Below are positions 1 through 8,271 of a DNA stretch of 64,000 nt, one piece after another. The stretch is from an uncultured Sutterella sp. (GTDB taxonomy: Bacteria > Pseudomonadota > Gammaproteobacteria > Burkholderiales > Burkholderiaceae_F), in the NCBI GenBank assembly GCA_958347955.1, contig CATVXH010000008.1:14651-78650 (forward strand). The letters are read 5' to 3'. Within the stretch, counting starts at the first letter, position 1; each line of letters starts with the position of its first letter. The position numbers were made by a program, and so were the translations under genes. The notes beneath the pieces were generated by a model. That model made no database searches and was not told the origin of the DNA. It saw only the letters and a list, made by a program, of their open reading frames with translations.

Positions 1-519
1 GCCGATTTTCATCGATGGCGTTTCCGGCCAGTTGTGACAACCGAGGTAGAAATCAGCCGGGAATTTTTCCATTAAACCGTCTTCAATCATGTGCTTGGCA
101 CCAAAGCCACCCTCCTCGGCCGGTTGGAACACAAAGATAACGGTGCCATTGAAGTTTTTGGTCTCAGACAGATAGCGGGCGGTTAAAAGCAAGGCGGTAA
201 TGTGGCCGTCGTGACCGCACGCATGCATAACTCCAGCATTTTTCGATGCGTATTCAAAACGGTTGGCCTCCGTGATCGGTAAAGCATCAATGTCGGCGCG
301 AAGCGCAACGCATTTGTCAGAATCGCCGTTTTTCAAAACGCCGACCACGCCTGTGCCGCCGATACCGGTATGAACTTCGATACCCCAGTCGGAGAGATAG
401 CGGGCAATGGTTTTGGAAGTTTCGAATTCCTTATTGCTTAATTCAGGATGAGCATGGAATTCATGACGAATTTGGGTGAATTCTTCAGCAAGTTCTTCAA
501 TACGGCTGATGCAAGACAT
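1..519 (-). CDS. M20D-family amidohydrolase (HipO-like), N-terminal part
   Basis: The start codon lies at 517-519 and 173 codons are visible before the gene runs off the left edge, so this is the N-terminal part of a longer protein (the family is usually 380-400 residues). The product matches zinc amidohydrolases that remove acyl or aminoacyl groups, such as hippurate hydrolase. Visible motifs are RHEFHAHPELS near residue 18, ALRADIDALPI near residue 72, the metal-binding MHACGHDGH near residue 99, and FQPAEEGG with the general base glutamate near residue 134. Two more M20 enzymes occur at 56-60 kb. The substrate cannot be told from sequence. Confidence 0.9.
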   Translation of the reverse strand, partial: MSCISRIEELAEEFTQIRHEFHAHPELSNKEFETSKTIARYLSDWGIEVHTGIGGTGVVGVLKNGDSDKCVALRADIDALPITEANRFEYASKNAGVMHACGHDGHITALLLTARYLSETKNFNGTVIFVFQPAEEGGFGAKHMIEDGLMEKFPADFYLGCHNWPETPSMKIG

Positions 520-560
520 TTGAAAACCCTCACGATCAAAATAGAGTGCAATGCAGAAAA

Positions 561-587
561 AAGGGGATCTTTTTATAAGATCCCCTT
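561..587 (-). terminator. Intrinsic terminator after hpf
   Basis: A perfect 9-bp stem AAGGGGATC/GATCCCCTT encloses a 9-nt loop. Read on the minus strand it is followed by a run of U (A-run at 555-562 on the plus strand). It lies between the hpf stop and the next minus-strand start, so the M20 gene is probably transcribed separately from hpf. Confidence 0.8.
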
Positions 588-604
588 AGTTTAATCAATG
601 ATGA

Positions 605-910
605 TCAATGGCCGCGCAATTTTTCTGCGGCATCTTTGACTGAGCGACGCAATGTGTCAAAGGCTTCGCGGATGGCAAGCATCACATCGGTGTTGGTGCG
701 GGAGACCACCAGATCGTTGCCGGAGGCGACAATTGTTACGCGCACGGTGTAAGCGCCCATCGTTTGATGACCTTCTTGAGTGATGGTGGCGTGGCAAGGT
801 CCTAAGTTACGGTCAAACTTGCCAAGATCGTTCAATTCTTTTTGAACCGCTTGTTCCACCGCTTCAGAGCGACTGATTCCATGGAATGTTACTTGTAATG
901 CTTGTGCCAT
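605..910 (-). CDS. hpf: Ribosome hibernation-promoting factor, short form
   Basis: 101 residues, the size of short HPF/RaiA (S30AE family) proteins that bind the small ribosomal subunit and silence ribosomes in stationary phase. The N-terminus reads VTFHGISRSEAVEQAVQKEL, typical of the first strand and helix, and the C-terminal helix ends in LRRSVKDAAEKLRGH, rich in the basic residues that contact rRNA. There is no long-HPF dimerisation domain. It is followed by its own terminator at 561-587. The family assignment is firm; the choice between HPF and RaiA subtype rests on length. Confidence 0.88.
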   Translation of the reverse strand: MAQALQVTFHGISRSEAVEQAVQKELNDLGKFDRNLGPCHATITQEGHQTMGAYTVRVTIVASGNDLVVSRTNTDVMLAIREAFDTLRRSVKDAAEKLRGH

Positions 911-1082
911 ATATATCCCTCTTTTTATCTTGTTATTAGAAAGAGTGGGAAGATGGCTTTCTTCCCTTCCTAATTCATAGTGTACTGAAGTTAATAAAGT
1001 GAAAGTGTGCTTTTAAGCAAAAGATCGCACAAAGTTGCAAGAAAATGTTGAACAAAATTTCTTAATGGCTCAGGCGCTTTTC

Positions 1083-1091
1083 TGCTAATAT
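1083..1091 (+). promoter_or_regulatory. Putative extended -10 element
   Basis: TGCTAATAT matches an extended -10 (TGnTATAAT-like), 74 bases before the start of the Arg/Asp-repeat gene at 1165. A convincing -35 is not visible at 17-18 bp, which is common for extended -10 promoters. Confidence 0.4.
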
Positions 1092-1164
1092 CGCGCCCAT
1101 TGTAAATAACAATATATGCGCAACTGATTGATTAAAAAGCGCGTTTAAACAAGAGGAAAAAATA

Positions 1165-1767
1165 ATGCGAAAACCTTGGGAAGAGTCCGGCAGTCACCGC
1201 GATGATTTTAGTTTTGATGATCGTCCCCGCAGAGCTGATCGTCGATTCAATGATAGTGATGGATTTAAGCGACGCTCCGATCGTCGTTTTGATCGCCGGG
1301 ATGATGGCTTTGATCGACGCGATGACGGTTTTGCCCGTCGGGACAGACGAAGAGATGACCGAAAAGGCTCCTTTACAAAACGCCGTGACGACTTTTCAGA
1401 CAATCTTTATGGTGTCCGCTCCGGGCCCCGGGCTCGCGCAGCAATGGCAGCCCGAGGTTCTGCCCTTCGTCGAAATGCGACTCCCAGTCGCAATGCGCTG
1501 ATTACGTTGGATGCCGATGTGGCACGTGTTTTTGCAACGAGTGAGTCGGTCAATGCTGCTCTTCGCCACTTGATTGCCTTAGCAGGCATTATGGGAGAGG
1601 ACGCTCTTAAGCAAGCGGTCATTGAGACCCAGAATAAGGAAGAGGCGCCGGCAATTGAGGAAAGGGCGCAAGAAGAGACGGTTGAACCTGAGGCAACTCA
1701 AATTCAGAGCACCGACGAAGAGGAAGAGTGGTTTGACTTGCCTGTGGAAAGTGTAAGAAACGAATAA
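1165..1767 (+). CDS. Hypothetical protein with Arg/Asp-rich repeat N-terminus
   Basis: 200 residues; I do not recognise a named family. The first ~95 residues are dominated by R, D, G and F with tandem copies of a RRDDGF unit (around residues 44-60), giving a disordered, highly charged tail like RNA-binding RGG/RDD regions. Residues ~105-140 (ALITLDADVARVFATSESVN followed by a hydrophobic helix) look folded. The C-terminus (~145-200) is strongly acidic (EEEEEWFDLP). A Shine-Dalgarno AAGAGGA precedes the ATG. The basic-core-acidic pattern suggests a nucleic-acid-associated protein, but that is inference. The gene lies 34 bp upstream of the M61 peptidase and may be co-transcribed with it. Confidence 0.75.
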   Translation: MRKPWEESGSHRDDFSFDDRPRRADRRFNDSDGFKRRSDRRFDRRDDGFDRRDDGFARRDRRRDDRKGSFTKRRDDFSDNLYGVRSGPRARAAMAARGSALRRNATPSRNALITLDADVARVFATSESVNAALRHLIALAGIMGEDALKQAVIETQNKEEAPAIEERAQEETVEPEATQIQSTDEEEEWFDLPVESVRNE

Positions 1768-1801
1768 TTCCATATTCAAGGGCATTGAAGGGGAGACGGA
1801 G

Positions 1802-3532
1802 ATGAAACTGCGCTATACGATCGAAGCGATCCCTGCGGCGGGGACATATTTAGTTGAGTTGGAGTTCAATGCCCGAGAAGAGTTATTGTTGAAGATGCCG
1901 GCTTGGTTGCCCGGCAGCTACATGATTCGTGATATGGCCGCGGAAGTTCAGTCTCTGGAGGTTTTGAGATCTGGTCAAAAATTACCTGTTCGTAAAATTG
2001 ACAAGAGCACTTGGCAAACGAATGTGGGCGATAAAACAAAAAAAGTTCGTGTTCGTTACGAAGTCTTCGCCCAAGACCCGTCCGTTCGAAGAGCATACCT
2101 TGACAATGAAAGGGGCTTTATCACTTTTTCTAGTCTTTGTCTCTGCCCGGTGGGCTTTGAAACGGCTCCTATAGAGATTGATATCCGAAAACCAAAAGAC
2201 AAGACGGATTGGAGGTTGGCTACTTCACTTCGAGCGCGGGATATCGGTGTTGATGGATTTGGTTGTTACGGAGCCGCCGATTATGACGAGCTGATCGACT
2301 CACCGGCAGAGCTTGGTTGCTGGCAATCTTTAAAATTTAAAGCCTACGGAGTGGAGCACCGAATTATTCTCAGCGGCAAGATTACGCCCTTTGACGAATC
2401 TCGTTTGGTCAAGGATGTTAAGCGTTGCGTGGAGACGGTTATTGCTTTTTTTGAACCGAAAAGTCATAGAGCGCCTTTTTCTTGTTACACCTTCTTTTTG
2501 AATTTAACAGAAAGCTTTTATGGAGGCCTGGAGCATCGATCAAGTGCGGCACTTGTTGCTTCATTTTATGACCTTCCTATAAAGGGGGAAAATAACACTG
2601 CTGAGTATTCCAAGCTTTTGGAGCTTTTTACCCATGAATATTTTCACGCCTGGTGGGTAAAACGCGTTAGACCATCAGTTTTTATTCCCTATGAGCTCTC
2701 CCAAGAAACCTACACGGAGCTGCTGTGGGTTTTTGAAGGTTTCACCAGCTACTATGATGCGTTGCTCACGTTCAGAAGTGGAGCGATAAGTGAGGAAGGT
2801 TACCTTAAGTCACTGCAAAACACGCTTAACCGGCATGTCAGTTCCACAGCCGCAAAGCGTCAATCGCTTGCGGAGTCGTCTTTTGACGCCTGGATAAAGT
2901 ACTACAAGGTCCGAGTTAATCGAAGCCGAGCCGTAACGAGTTACTACGATAAAGGGGCGCTGATCGCATTGGCGCTCGATGCGTGCATACACCAGAGAAG
3001 CGCCGGCAAAAAAAGCCTCGATGATGTGCTGAGATACGCTTGGCGACAGTTCGTACAATCAGAAAAACAGTACACCGGTTTGGATGAAGCGGTAATGTCA
3101 GAACTTATCATGAAGGCGACCGGAGTGAATTTAACCGAAGAGCTTGAGCGATGGGTATACGGTTGCGAGGAACCTGACTATAAAAAGCTCCTAAAAGTTT
3201 TCGGCATAAGCTGCAAGAAAGTGCCCTCGGATACGGTTCGAAGAATCTTGCAGGCTAAGTTGATCGGTGATGACACACTAACCGTCTCACAACTTGATGA
3301 GGGGGGCGCTGGTGAAGATAGTGGACTTTGTGTGGGCGATGAGTTGGTTGCCATCGATCGAATACGCACTCGAAAAGCAAACATTAAAAAACTCTTGGAA
3401 CGTTACGCTGATCAACCCACAGTGAAACTGCATGTATTTAGGGGCGGAGTTTTAAAAGAATTGCAACTTAAGCCCCGTTGCCAGAAAGAAGATCAATCAG
3501 AATTAAAAATTTTTATCAAGCCAAAAATTTAA
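1802..3532 (+). CDS. M61-family peptidase with C-terminal PDZ domain
   Basis: 576 residues, typical of the glycyl-aminopeptidase M61 family. The N-terminal beta domain contains MPAWLPGSYMIRDMA (residues ~31-45); the peptidase core has GGLEHRSS and the zinc motif H278-EYF-H282, followed by WVFEGFTSYYDALL, which supplies the third ligand and fold signature. A PDZ domain occupies roughly residues 480-560 (DSGLCVGDELVAID). No signal peptide is evident, so it is probably cytoplasmic. The last 30 bp overlap the convergent patatin gene. Confidence 0.92.
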   Translation: MKLRYTIEAIPAAGTYLVELEFNAREELLLKMPAWLPGSYMIRDMAAEVQSLEVLRSGQKLPVRKIDKSTWQTNVGDKTKKVRVRYEVFAQDPSVRRAYLDNERGFITFSSLCLCPVGFETAPIEIDIRKPKDKTDWRLATSLRARDIGVDGFGCYGAADYDELIDSPAELGCWQSLKFKAYGVEHRIILSGKITPFDESRLVKDVKRCVETVIAFFEPKSHRAPFSCYTFFLNLTESFYGGLEHRSSAALVASFYDLPIKGENNTAEYSKLLELFTHEYFHAWWVKRVRPSVFIPYELSQETYTELLWVFEGFTSYYDALLTFRSGAISEEGYLKSLQNTLNRHVSSTAAKRQSLAESSFDAWIKYYKVRVNRSRAVTSYYDKGALIALALDACIHQRSAGKKSLDDVLRYAWRQFVQSEKQYTGLDEAVMSELIMKATGVNLTEELERWVYGCEEPDYKKLLKVFGISCKKVPSDTVRRILQAKLIGDDTLTVSQLDEGGAGEDSGLCVGDELVAIDRIRTRKANIKKLLERYADQPTVKLHVFRGGVLKELQLKPRCQKEDQSELKIFIKPKI

Positions 3533-4360
3533 ATCAGGAATGAGCCTGAGGGCGTCATTTCTGCCTATTTCGTAGCCTCTTTGAATCTCCGTCGGGTCAT
3601 GAGTCAAACGTTTAATACCTAAGGAGGTTTTTGGTCTGATCACAAACGCGTGACCATTTTCCCGTGCCTCATCGAGATTGATTTGGGTGCGCTCATAATC
3701 CAGAGGAGAGCGGGAGAAGGTCTCGCAAAAACGGGGATACTGACGATAGAAAATTTTTGCCAAAAAAGCGTCTCTGTCTTTGACTTTATGTTCTCGGGGC
3801 TGAGTGGAGATGACAATATTCCTGTCAAAACCCAGTTTTTCAAAAGCCTTGAACGGAATTCGATCGGAACAACCGCCGTCAAGCAGTTTTTTTCCTCTGA
3901 ATTGCACAATCTGTGAAACGTAAGGCAAGGAGGCAGAAGCTCTTAGCCCGTCGATTTCCTTTTCCATATCGGTAAGTTTTAAGTATTCTGGAGAGCCTGT
4001 TTCAACATTGGTACAAGTCACGTAGAAATCAATGCCTGAATTTTTGAAAGCTTCGTTATCAAATGGGTCATAGATATAGGGAATGTCGTGATAACAAAAT
4101 TGAGTGTCGACAATGTTGCCGGTTTTGATGAGTGTTTTGAAGCTAAAAAAACGTTCGTCGTTACAAAATCGTTTATAAAAGCGGATGCTTCGTCCCTTTT
4201 GTCCGGCGACAAATGAGCAGCCGTGAATGGCGCCGGCAGAAACACCGATGACGCCCTTAACAGACAGATTCAGCTCGGAGAGCACATCCAGGACACCGGC
4301 GGCGTAAATTCCACGGATGCCCCCTCCCTCAACAACAATTCCTAAGCGATGAGATGACAT
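3503..4360 (-). CDS. Patatin-like phospholipase
   Basis: 285 residues from the ATG at 4358-4360 (MSSHRLGIVVEGGGIRG). The reading frame stays open 66 codons further upstream, but that stretch holds a terminator and has no homology-like features, so the internal ATG is chosen. Motifs are those of bacterial patatins: GGGIRG oxyanion hole (~residue 12), nucleophile elbow GVSAG (~residue 41) and the catalytic DGG (~residue 163), giving a Ser-Asp dyad. These enzymes hydrolyse acyl lipids. The gene converges on the M61 peptidase with a 30-bp coding overlap. It resembles the E. coli YjjU type. Confidence 0.9.
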   Translation of the reverse strand: MSSHRLGIVVEGGGIRGIYAAGVLDVLSELNLSVKGVIGVSAGAIHGCSFVAGQKGRSIRFYKRFCNDERFFSFKTLIKTGNIVDTQFCYHDIPYIYDPFDNEAFKNSGIDFYVTCTNVETGSPEYLKLTDMEKEIDGLRASASLPYVSQIVQFRGKKLLDGGCSDRIPFKAFEKLGFDRNIVISTQPREHKVKDRDAFLAKIFYRQYPRFCETFSRSPLDYERTQINLDEARENGHAFVIRPKTSLGIKRLTHDPTEIQRGYEIGRNDALRLIPDLNFWLDKNF

Positions 4361-4403
4361 AAAAAAATAAAAATCGCATAATGAGAAGAGGATTATAAAA
4401 AAT

Positions 4404-4428
4404 CCCCGTTGGTGTGATGCCAACGGGG
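4404..4428 (-). terminator. Strong minus-strand hairpin terminator upstream of the patatin gene
   Basis: A perfect 9-bp stem CCCCGTTGG/CCAACGGGG with a 7-nt loop, followed on the minus strand by ATTTTTTAT. No protein gene ends here: it lies 43 bp upstream of the patatin ATG in the same direction, so it terminates either a small RNA or the leader of the patatin transcript. Confidence 0.75.
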
Positions 4429-4473
4429 TAAGGAAAGTAAGAGCACATTTGCTCTGACTTCGAGGATCTTTCC
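4404..4473 (-). ncRNA. Candidate structured small RNA or attenuated leader
   Basis: On the minus strand a closing stem (GGAAAG at 4473-4468 with CTTTCC at 4437-4432) encloses a perfect 6-bp hairpin (AGAGCA/TGCTCT, 4455-4440, 4-nt loop), and then comes the 9-bp terminator at 4428-4404. Three nested or adjacent helices ending in a U-tract are what an sRNA or a riboswitch-type leader looks like. The 5' end and promoter were not identified, so the listed start is only the last recognisable helix. Confidence 0.4.
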
Positions 4474-4601
4474 AATGCTGTATCAGCAGTATGTACCTCA
4501 GAAATGACGAATTTGTGAAGCGAATGTGAAAAAGTATGAGATTTAAGTTTGTCAGCACTGATAGGTAGCTAGATTTAAAAAGGGCAAAGACGGTTTAACG
4601 A

Positions 4602-4630
4602 TTGTTTTCTTTAAATTTTTTGTGTAAAAT
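4602..4630 (+). promoter_or_regulatory. Putative sigma-70 promoter of rplM-rpsI
   Basis: TTGTTT (4602-4607) and TAAAAT (4625-4630) are separated by exactly 17 bp, in an A/T-rich stretch upstream of the ribosomal protein genes. The transcript would carry a leader of about 155 nt. Confidence 0.55.
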
Positions 4631-4660
4631 CTGACCCCTTGTTATTGGGAACGGGTGTTT

Positions 4661-4735
4661 CTCTGTCGCTTGTTTCAGATAACGAGGTAACGAATTTTTG
4701 GACTCTGTCGCTGGTGCTTGCGGCCTTAAGCGACA
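4661..4735 (+). promoter_or_regulatory. rplM leader with alternative pairings
   Basis: The 10-mer CTCTGTCGCT occurs at 4661-4670 and again at 4703-4712. A single complementary AGCGACA lies at 4729-4735, so it can pair with either copy but not both. This would form two mutually exclusive stems in the untranslated leader of an r-protein operon, a layout compatible with feedback control. No known motif was recognised. Confidence 0.4.
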
Positions 4736-4793
4736 ATCCGGTTGCGCGCGACTGTTGAGATGTCGTGCGTTTTCATTGATAGGTGAATACATA

Positions 4794-5222
4794 ATGAAGA
4801 CCTTCTCGGCTAAGCCGCTCGAAGTGACTCGCGAATGGTATGTGGTTGACGCCACTGATAAGATCGTCGGTCATCTCGCTGCTGAAATTGCTGCCCGTTT
4901 GCGCGGCAAGCACAAGCCTGAATATACGCCGCACGTTGACACGGGCGATTATATCGTTGTGATCAACGCTTCCAAGATGAAGATGAGTGGCGATAAGGCT
5001 AAAAACAAGCGCTACTATCGTCACACGGGTTACCCCGGCGGCATCATCGAAACAACTTTCGAAAAGATGCAACAACGCCATCCGGGTCGTGCTCTTGAAA
5101 TCGCTGTTAAGGGCATGCTTCCGAAGGGACCCTTGGGTTACGCCATGATTAAGAAGTTGAAGATCTATGCTGGTGAAGAACACCCGCATACCGCTCAACA
5201 ACCTAAGAACCTCGACATCTAA
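4794..5222 (+). CDS. rplM: 50S ribosomal protein L13
   Basis: 142 residues, exactly the normal bacterial L13 length, starting [20 protein letters not shown]. The longer open frame back to 4698 is excluded because it crosses the leader hairpin. Signatures include [14 protein letters not shown] and the conserved basic stretch [13 protein letters not shown], which contacts 23S rRNA domain assembly sites; MLPKGPLG is also present. It is followed after 12 bp by rpsI, the universal L13-S9 operon. Confidence 0.98.
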   Translation: MKTFSAKPLEVTREWYVVDATDKIVGHLAAEIAARLRGKHKPEYTPHVDTGDYIVVINASKMKMSGDKAKNKRYYRHTGYPGGIIETTFEKMQQRHPGRALEIAVKGMLPKGPLGYAMIKKLKIYAGEEHPHTAQQPKNLDI

Positions 5223-5234
5223 TAAGGATTCGGC

Positions 5235-5627
5235 ATGATCGGCAATTACAATTACGGCACCGGCCGTCGCAAGAGCTCCGTGGCCCGCGTCTTTATTAAG
5301 CGTGGTTCCGGCAAGATCGTGATCAACGGTCGTCCTTTGAATGAATATTTCCACCGTGAAACCGGCCGCATGGTCGTGATGCAACCGTTGGAACTCACTG
5401 AAAACGTTGAAACGTTTGATGTGATGGTCAACGTTCGTGGCGGTGGCGAAACGGGTCAAGCCGGCGCTGTGCGCCACGGCATCACCCGTGCTTTGATTGA
5501 CTACGACGAAGGCTTGAAGGCTCAGTTGTCTGCCGCGGGCTTTGTGACCCGTGACGCTCGTGAAGTCGAACGTAAGAAAGTTGGTCTTCGCAAGGCTCGT
5601 CGCCGTAAGCAATTCTCCAAGCGCTAA
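5235..5627 (+). CDS. rpsI: 30S ribosomal protein S9
   Basis: 130 residues, full length. It starts [20 protein letters not shown] and ends in the basic tail [14 protein letters not shown], which reaches towards the P-site tRNA in the ribosome. [19 protein letters not shown] is the S9 family signature. It is the second gene of the rplM-rpsI operon and is followed by an intrinsic terminator at 5679-5708. Confidence 0.98.
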   Translation: MIGNYNYGTGRRKSSVARVFIKRGSGKIVINGRPLNEYFHRETGRMVVMQPLELTENVETFDVMVNVRGGGETGQAGAVRHGITRALIDYDEGLKAQLSAAGFVTRDAREVERKKVGLRKARRRKQFSKR

Positions 5628-5678
5628 TCGTCTATACGGTTGGTTGCGAAAAGGCTTCGCATTGGGCGAGGCCCACAA

Positions 5679-5708
5679 AGGCTCTCCGATATCGGGGAGC
5701 CTTTTTTT
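5679..5708 (+). terminator. Terminator of the rplM-rpsI operon
   Basis: AGGCTCTCCGAT pairs with ATCGGGGAGCCT (one G-U pair) and is followed by seven T. It lies 52 bp after the rpsI stop and 42 bp before the next gene. Confidence 0.85.
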
Positions 5709-5750
5709 GAGGTGGCGTACAATACATGGGTTATTTTTTATCGTCTCGTT

Positions 5751-6641
5751 ATGTCTCTGACAGCTCTTGCTCTGGTTTTAAGCGCCGCTTTGGTTCACGC
5801 TACATGGAATTACTTCCTTAAAAAAGCCAACGCCGGGCGCCCATTTTGGTGGTTGGTTTATATCATTACCGCTGTCATCACTGTGCCCGCTCTTTTCATT
5901 TACGATCCGGACTCTTTACGCAACATCACTCCTGTGGGGTGGCTGGTGATCGCACTTTCGGCTCCTATACATGTGATTTACGGACAGGTGCTTCAAGTCG
6001 GTTATAAGAAATCTGATTATTCAATAGTTTATCCTACTGCCAGGGGCACAGGTCCTTTAATAACGGTTTTAAGTGCCGTTCTGATTTTGGGTGACAGACC
6101 ATCATTTTGGGGATGGGTTGGAATTATTTTGATCTTGGCGTCCATTGTATTGCTCGCTTTGCCTCAAAAACAGGACAAGCAAAATCAGCAACTGCGCATT
6201 CAAGCTGGGATTTTTTGGGGGGCTTTGACCGGCTGCTTTATTGCAGGCTATTCCTTTTGTGATGCCTGGGCTGTGCAGCAATCTACGGGTTTGACTCCCA
6301 TGAGCTTTTATTTTCCATCCATTGCGGTGAGAACGTTGGTGCTGGCTCCGTTTGTCATGATGCATGCGAATTGGAAAGAGGAGGCCCGTGAGATTTTAGT
6401 GACTCCTCGATTGCAAAAAGCCTTGGCGGTAGTAACGATAGGCTCCCCTTTAGCCTATTTGCTTGTGCTTTACGCTATGACGATGGCGCCTTTATCCTAT
6501 GTGGCCCCCAGCCGTGAAGTTGGAATGATGATTGGCGTAGTTTTAGGGGGATTGCTCTTACGTGAGCGTTTGTCGATAGCTCGTCTGACTGGAGTTGTTG
6601 GTATGACCCTGGGGGTGATTTTAGTGGGTTTGGAAGGGTAG
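5751..6641 (+). CDS. EamA/DMT-family membrane transporter
   Basis: 296 residues from the ATG at 5751 (MSLTALALVLSAALVHATWN). The frame is open further upstream but runs through the rpsI terminator. The protein is almost entirely hydrophobic with about ten membrane segments and two internally related EamA halves; the tail LRERLSIARLTGVVGMTLGVILVG is typical of the second half. Members export metabolites or amino acids; the substrate is unknown. It sits alone between the rpsI terminator and erpA, where other betaproteobacteria often carry no gene or argC. Confidence 0.88.
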   Translation: MSLTALALVLSAALVHATWNYFLKKANAGRPFWWLVYIITAVITVPALFIYDPDSLRNITPVGWLVIALSAPIHVIYGQVLQVGYKKSDYSIVYPTARGTGPLITVLSAVLILGDRPSFWGWVGIILILASIVLLALPQKQDKQNQQLRIQAGIFWGALTGCFIAGYSFCDAWAVQQSTGLTPMSFYFPSIAVRTLVLAPFVMMHANWKEEAREILVTPRLQKALAVVTIGSPLAYLLVLYAMTMAPLSYVAPSREVGMMIGVVLGGLLLRERLSIARLTGVVGMTLGVILVGLEG

Positions 6642-6754
6642 TATCCGTTCACGTTAAACAATCCTTGCCCTTGTCTTATGCTCCGTGTCGAATTACTCTG
6701 GAGGTCTTTCGGAATTACCGATTGGCGGGTAGGTGTTTTGTACAATTCGTGTAT

Positions 6755-6783
6755 CGTTTTTAGCGCAAGAAAAAACGTATAAT
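6755..6783 (+). promoter_or_regulatory. Putative erpA promoter
   Basis: A perfect -10 TATAAT at 6778-6783, 33 bp before erpA. The -35 region (around 6754-6760, TCGTTTT) is weak, as expected if an activator or repressor works here. Confidence 0.4.
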
Positions 6784-6815
6784 CAACACGTTTTTGATGG
6801 ATGGGATGAAAAGTT

Positions 6816-7172
6816 ATGCAAGAACAACAAACGAATTTAGCTCTGGAACCGATCCACTTTACGGATGCGGCTGTTGCTAAGGTCAAGAGCTTGATCGAAG
6901 AAGAAGGCAACAATAATCTGAAGCTTCGCGTGTTTGTCCAAGGTGGCGGTTGTGCCGGCTTCCAATACGGTTTTCAGTTTGATGAAAAAGAAAACGAAGA
7001 TGACGCCAAGATGATTAAGGACGGTGTTACTCTATTGATTGACTCTTTGAGTTATCAATATTTGGTTGGCGCAGAAATCGATTTTAAGGAGGATTTGACC
7101 GGTGCCCAGTTTGTCATTCGCAATCCCAATGCGGTGACGACTTGCGGGTGTGGTTCCTCGTTCTCTGTTTAG
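6816..7172 (+). CDS. erpA: Iron-sulfur cluster insertion protein ErpA
   Basis: 118 residues, normal for A-type carriers. The three cluster-ligating cysteines are present: C47 within [11 protein letters not shown] and C112/C114 in the C-terminal [11 protein letters not shown]. ErpA hands [4Fe-4S] clusters to apo-enzymes, for instance those of isoprenoid synthesis and respiration. The acidic N-terminus and the position between rpsI and anmK match betaproteobacterial erpA. The stop codon overlaps the stop of the convergent anmK gene by 4 bp. Confidence 0.95.
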   Translation: MQEQQTNLALEPIHFTDAAVAKVKSLIEEEGNNNLKLRVFVQGGGCAGFQYGFQFDEKENEDDAKMIKDGVTLLIDSLSYQYLVGAEIDFKEDLTGAQFVIRNPNAVTTCGCGSSFSV

Positions 7173-8266
7173 CCTGCCGGGTAAAGAGCGCCTAATACAC
7201 GCTCGCCACGCGCGCGAGTCACAGCCGGGAGATTCCCGGCTTTTTTATTGACAAAGCGATAAGCAAGCCAGGCAAAAGCCATCGATTCCACATTCATTGG
7301 ATCAACACCAAGTATTGATGTGCTGTGTACGTCGTAGGGACCTTTCCCAAGTTCTTCCATCAAAAGCGGATTAAGAGCGCCCCCTCCACAGACAAAAAGC
7401 TCTTTTGTGTTAGGTTGAGTTTGTTTTATAGACGACAAAATCGTTTGAGCTGTTAGTGTGGCCAAAGTTCTTTGAACATCTTCGGCCCGTAGTGTGTGCA
7501 GAGATGGGTAGCGAGCTAAAAGCCACTGTTCATTGAAATATTCTCGTCCAGTGCTCTTCGGTGGGATCCGAGAAAAATAGGGATCCGACAGGCACGCCTG
7601 AAGTAACTCGTTATTAAGAGTCCCTTTACGTGCCCAGCGGGCATCTTCATCAAAAAGCAGTCCGCAATGCTTTTGTACCCAGGTGTCCATAAGTGTGTTA
7701 CCGGGGCCACAGTCAAACCCCAGTACTTCCCCACCATTTAAGAGAGTGACATTGGCTATGCCTCCGATGTTGACGATCGCCCGCGCGCAATTGCCGGAAA
7801 AAATATTGGCATGAAAAGCGGGAACAAGAGGAGCGCCTTCGCCGCCGGCGGCCATATCGCGGCTCCGGAAATCAGCAATGACATCTATGCCAGTAAGCTC
7901 AGCAATGAGCGCCGGATTATTCAACTGAACGGTAAATCCAAGGTGTGGGTAGTGTCTGATTGTTTGTCCATGCACTCCGATGGCGGCAATATCAGAGCTT
8001 TGACAGTGCATGTCATTTAAAAGCTTTTGGACCACTTGGGCGTAAAAACGCCCCAATTGTAAGGCGACTTGGCCGCAGCGGGAGATTTCATCGGTACCCG
8101 GTGTCAATAATTCTAAGAGCGATTTTCTGAGCGACAGTGGGTAGGGCAGATAAGCATGAGCTAAGAAAACAGCCCGATCGCCATCGAATCGACAAGCGAC
8201 TGCGTCAGCCCCGTCCAAGCTTGTGCCTGACATAAGACCTATAAAAATATCCGATTTCGGCTGCAT
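7169..8266 (-). CDS. anmK: Anhydro-N-acetylmuramic acid kinase
   Basis: 365 residues, full length. It phosphorylates and opens 1,6-anhydro-MurNAc released during peptidoglycan turnover, producing MurNAc-6-P for recycling. Signatures are [14 protein letters not shown] at the N-terminus (phosphate binding), [21 protein letters not shown] (~residue 130) and [10 protein letters not shown] (~residue 165), with a sugar-kinase/HSP70 fold. It follows the M23 murein peptidase gene by 5 bp, so the two cell-wall genes form one operon. Confidence 0.95.
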   Translation of the reverse strand: MQPKSDIFIGLMSGTSLDGADAVACRFDGDRAVFLAHAYLPYPLSLRKSLLELLTPGTDEISRCGQVALQLGRFYAQVVQKLLNDMHCQSSDIAAIGVHGQTIRHYPHLGFTVQLNNPALIAELTGIDVIADFRSRDMAAGGEGAPLVPAFHANIFSGNCARAIVNIGGIANVTLLNGGEVLGFDCGPGNTLMDTWVQKHCGLLFDEDARWARKGTLNNELLQACLSDPYFSRIPPKSTGREYFNEQWLLARYPSLHTLRAEDVQRTLATLTAQTILSSIKQTQPNTKELFVCGGGALNPLLMEELGKGPYDVHSTSILGVDPMNVESMAFAWLAYRFVNKKAGNLPAVTRARGERVLGALYPAG

Positions 8267-8271
8267 TGCGG

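Noticed and set aside
1261..1380. CRISPR-like periodic repeats
   Set aside because: The periodicity is of codon units (RRDDGF) within a coding frame; no spacers or conserved repeat length. No CRISPR array seen elsewhere.
1194..1622. Alternative frames within the Arg/Asp-repeat gene
   Set aside because: They arise from the repeat DNA; only the plus frame starting 1165 has a ribosome site and a folded-looking core.
4773..5678. 301-codon open frame antisense to rplM-rpsI
   Set aside because: It is the mirror of two highly expressed ribosomal genes with strong codon bias, which keeps antisense frames open; no protein-like motifs.
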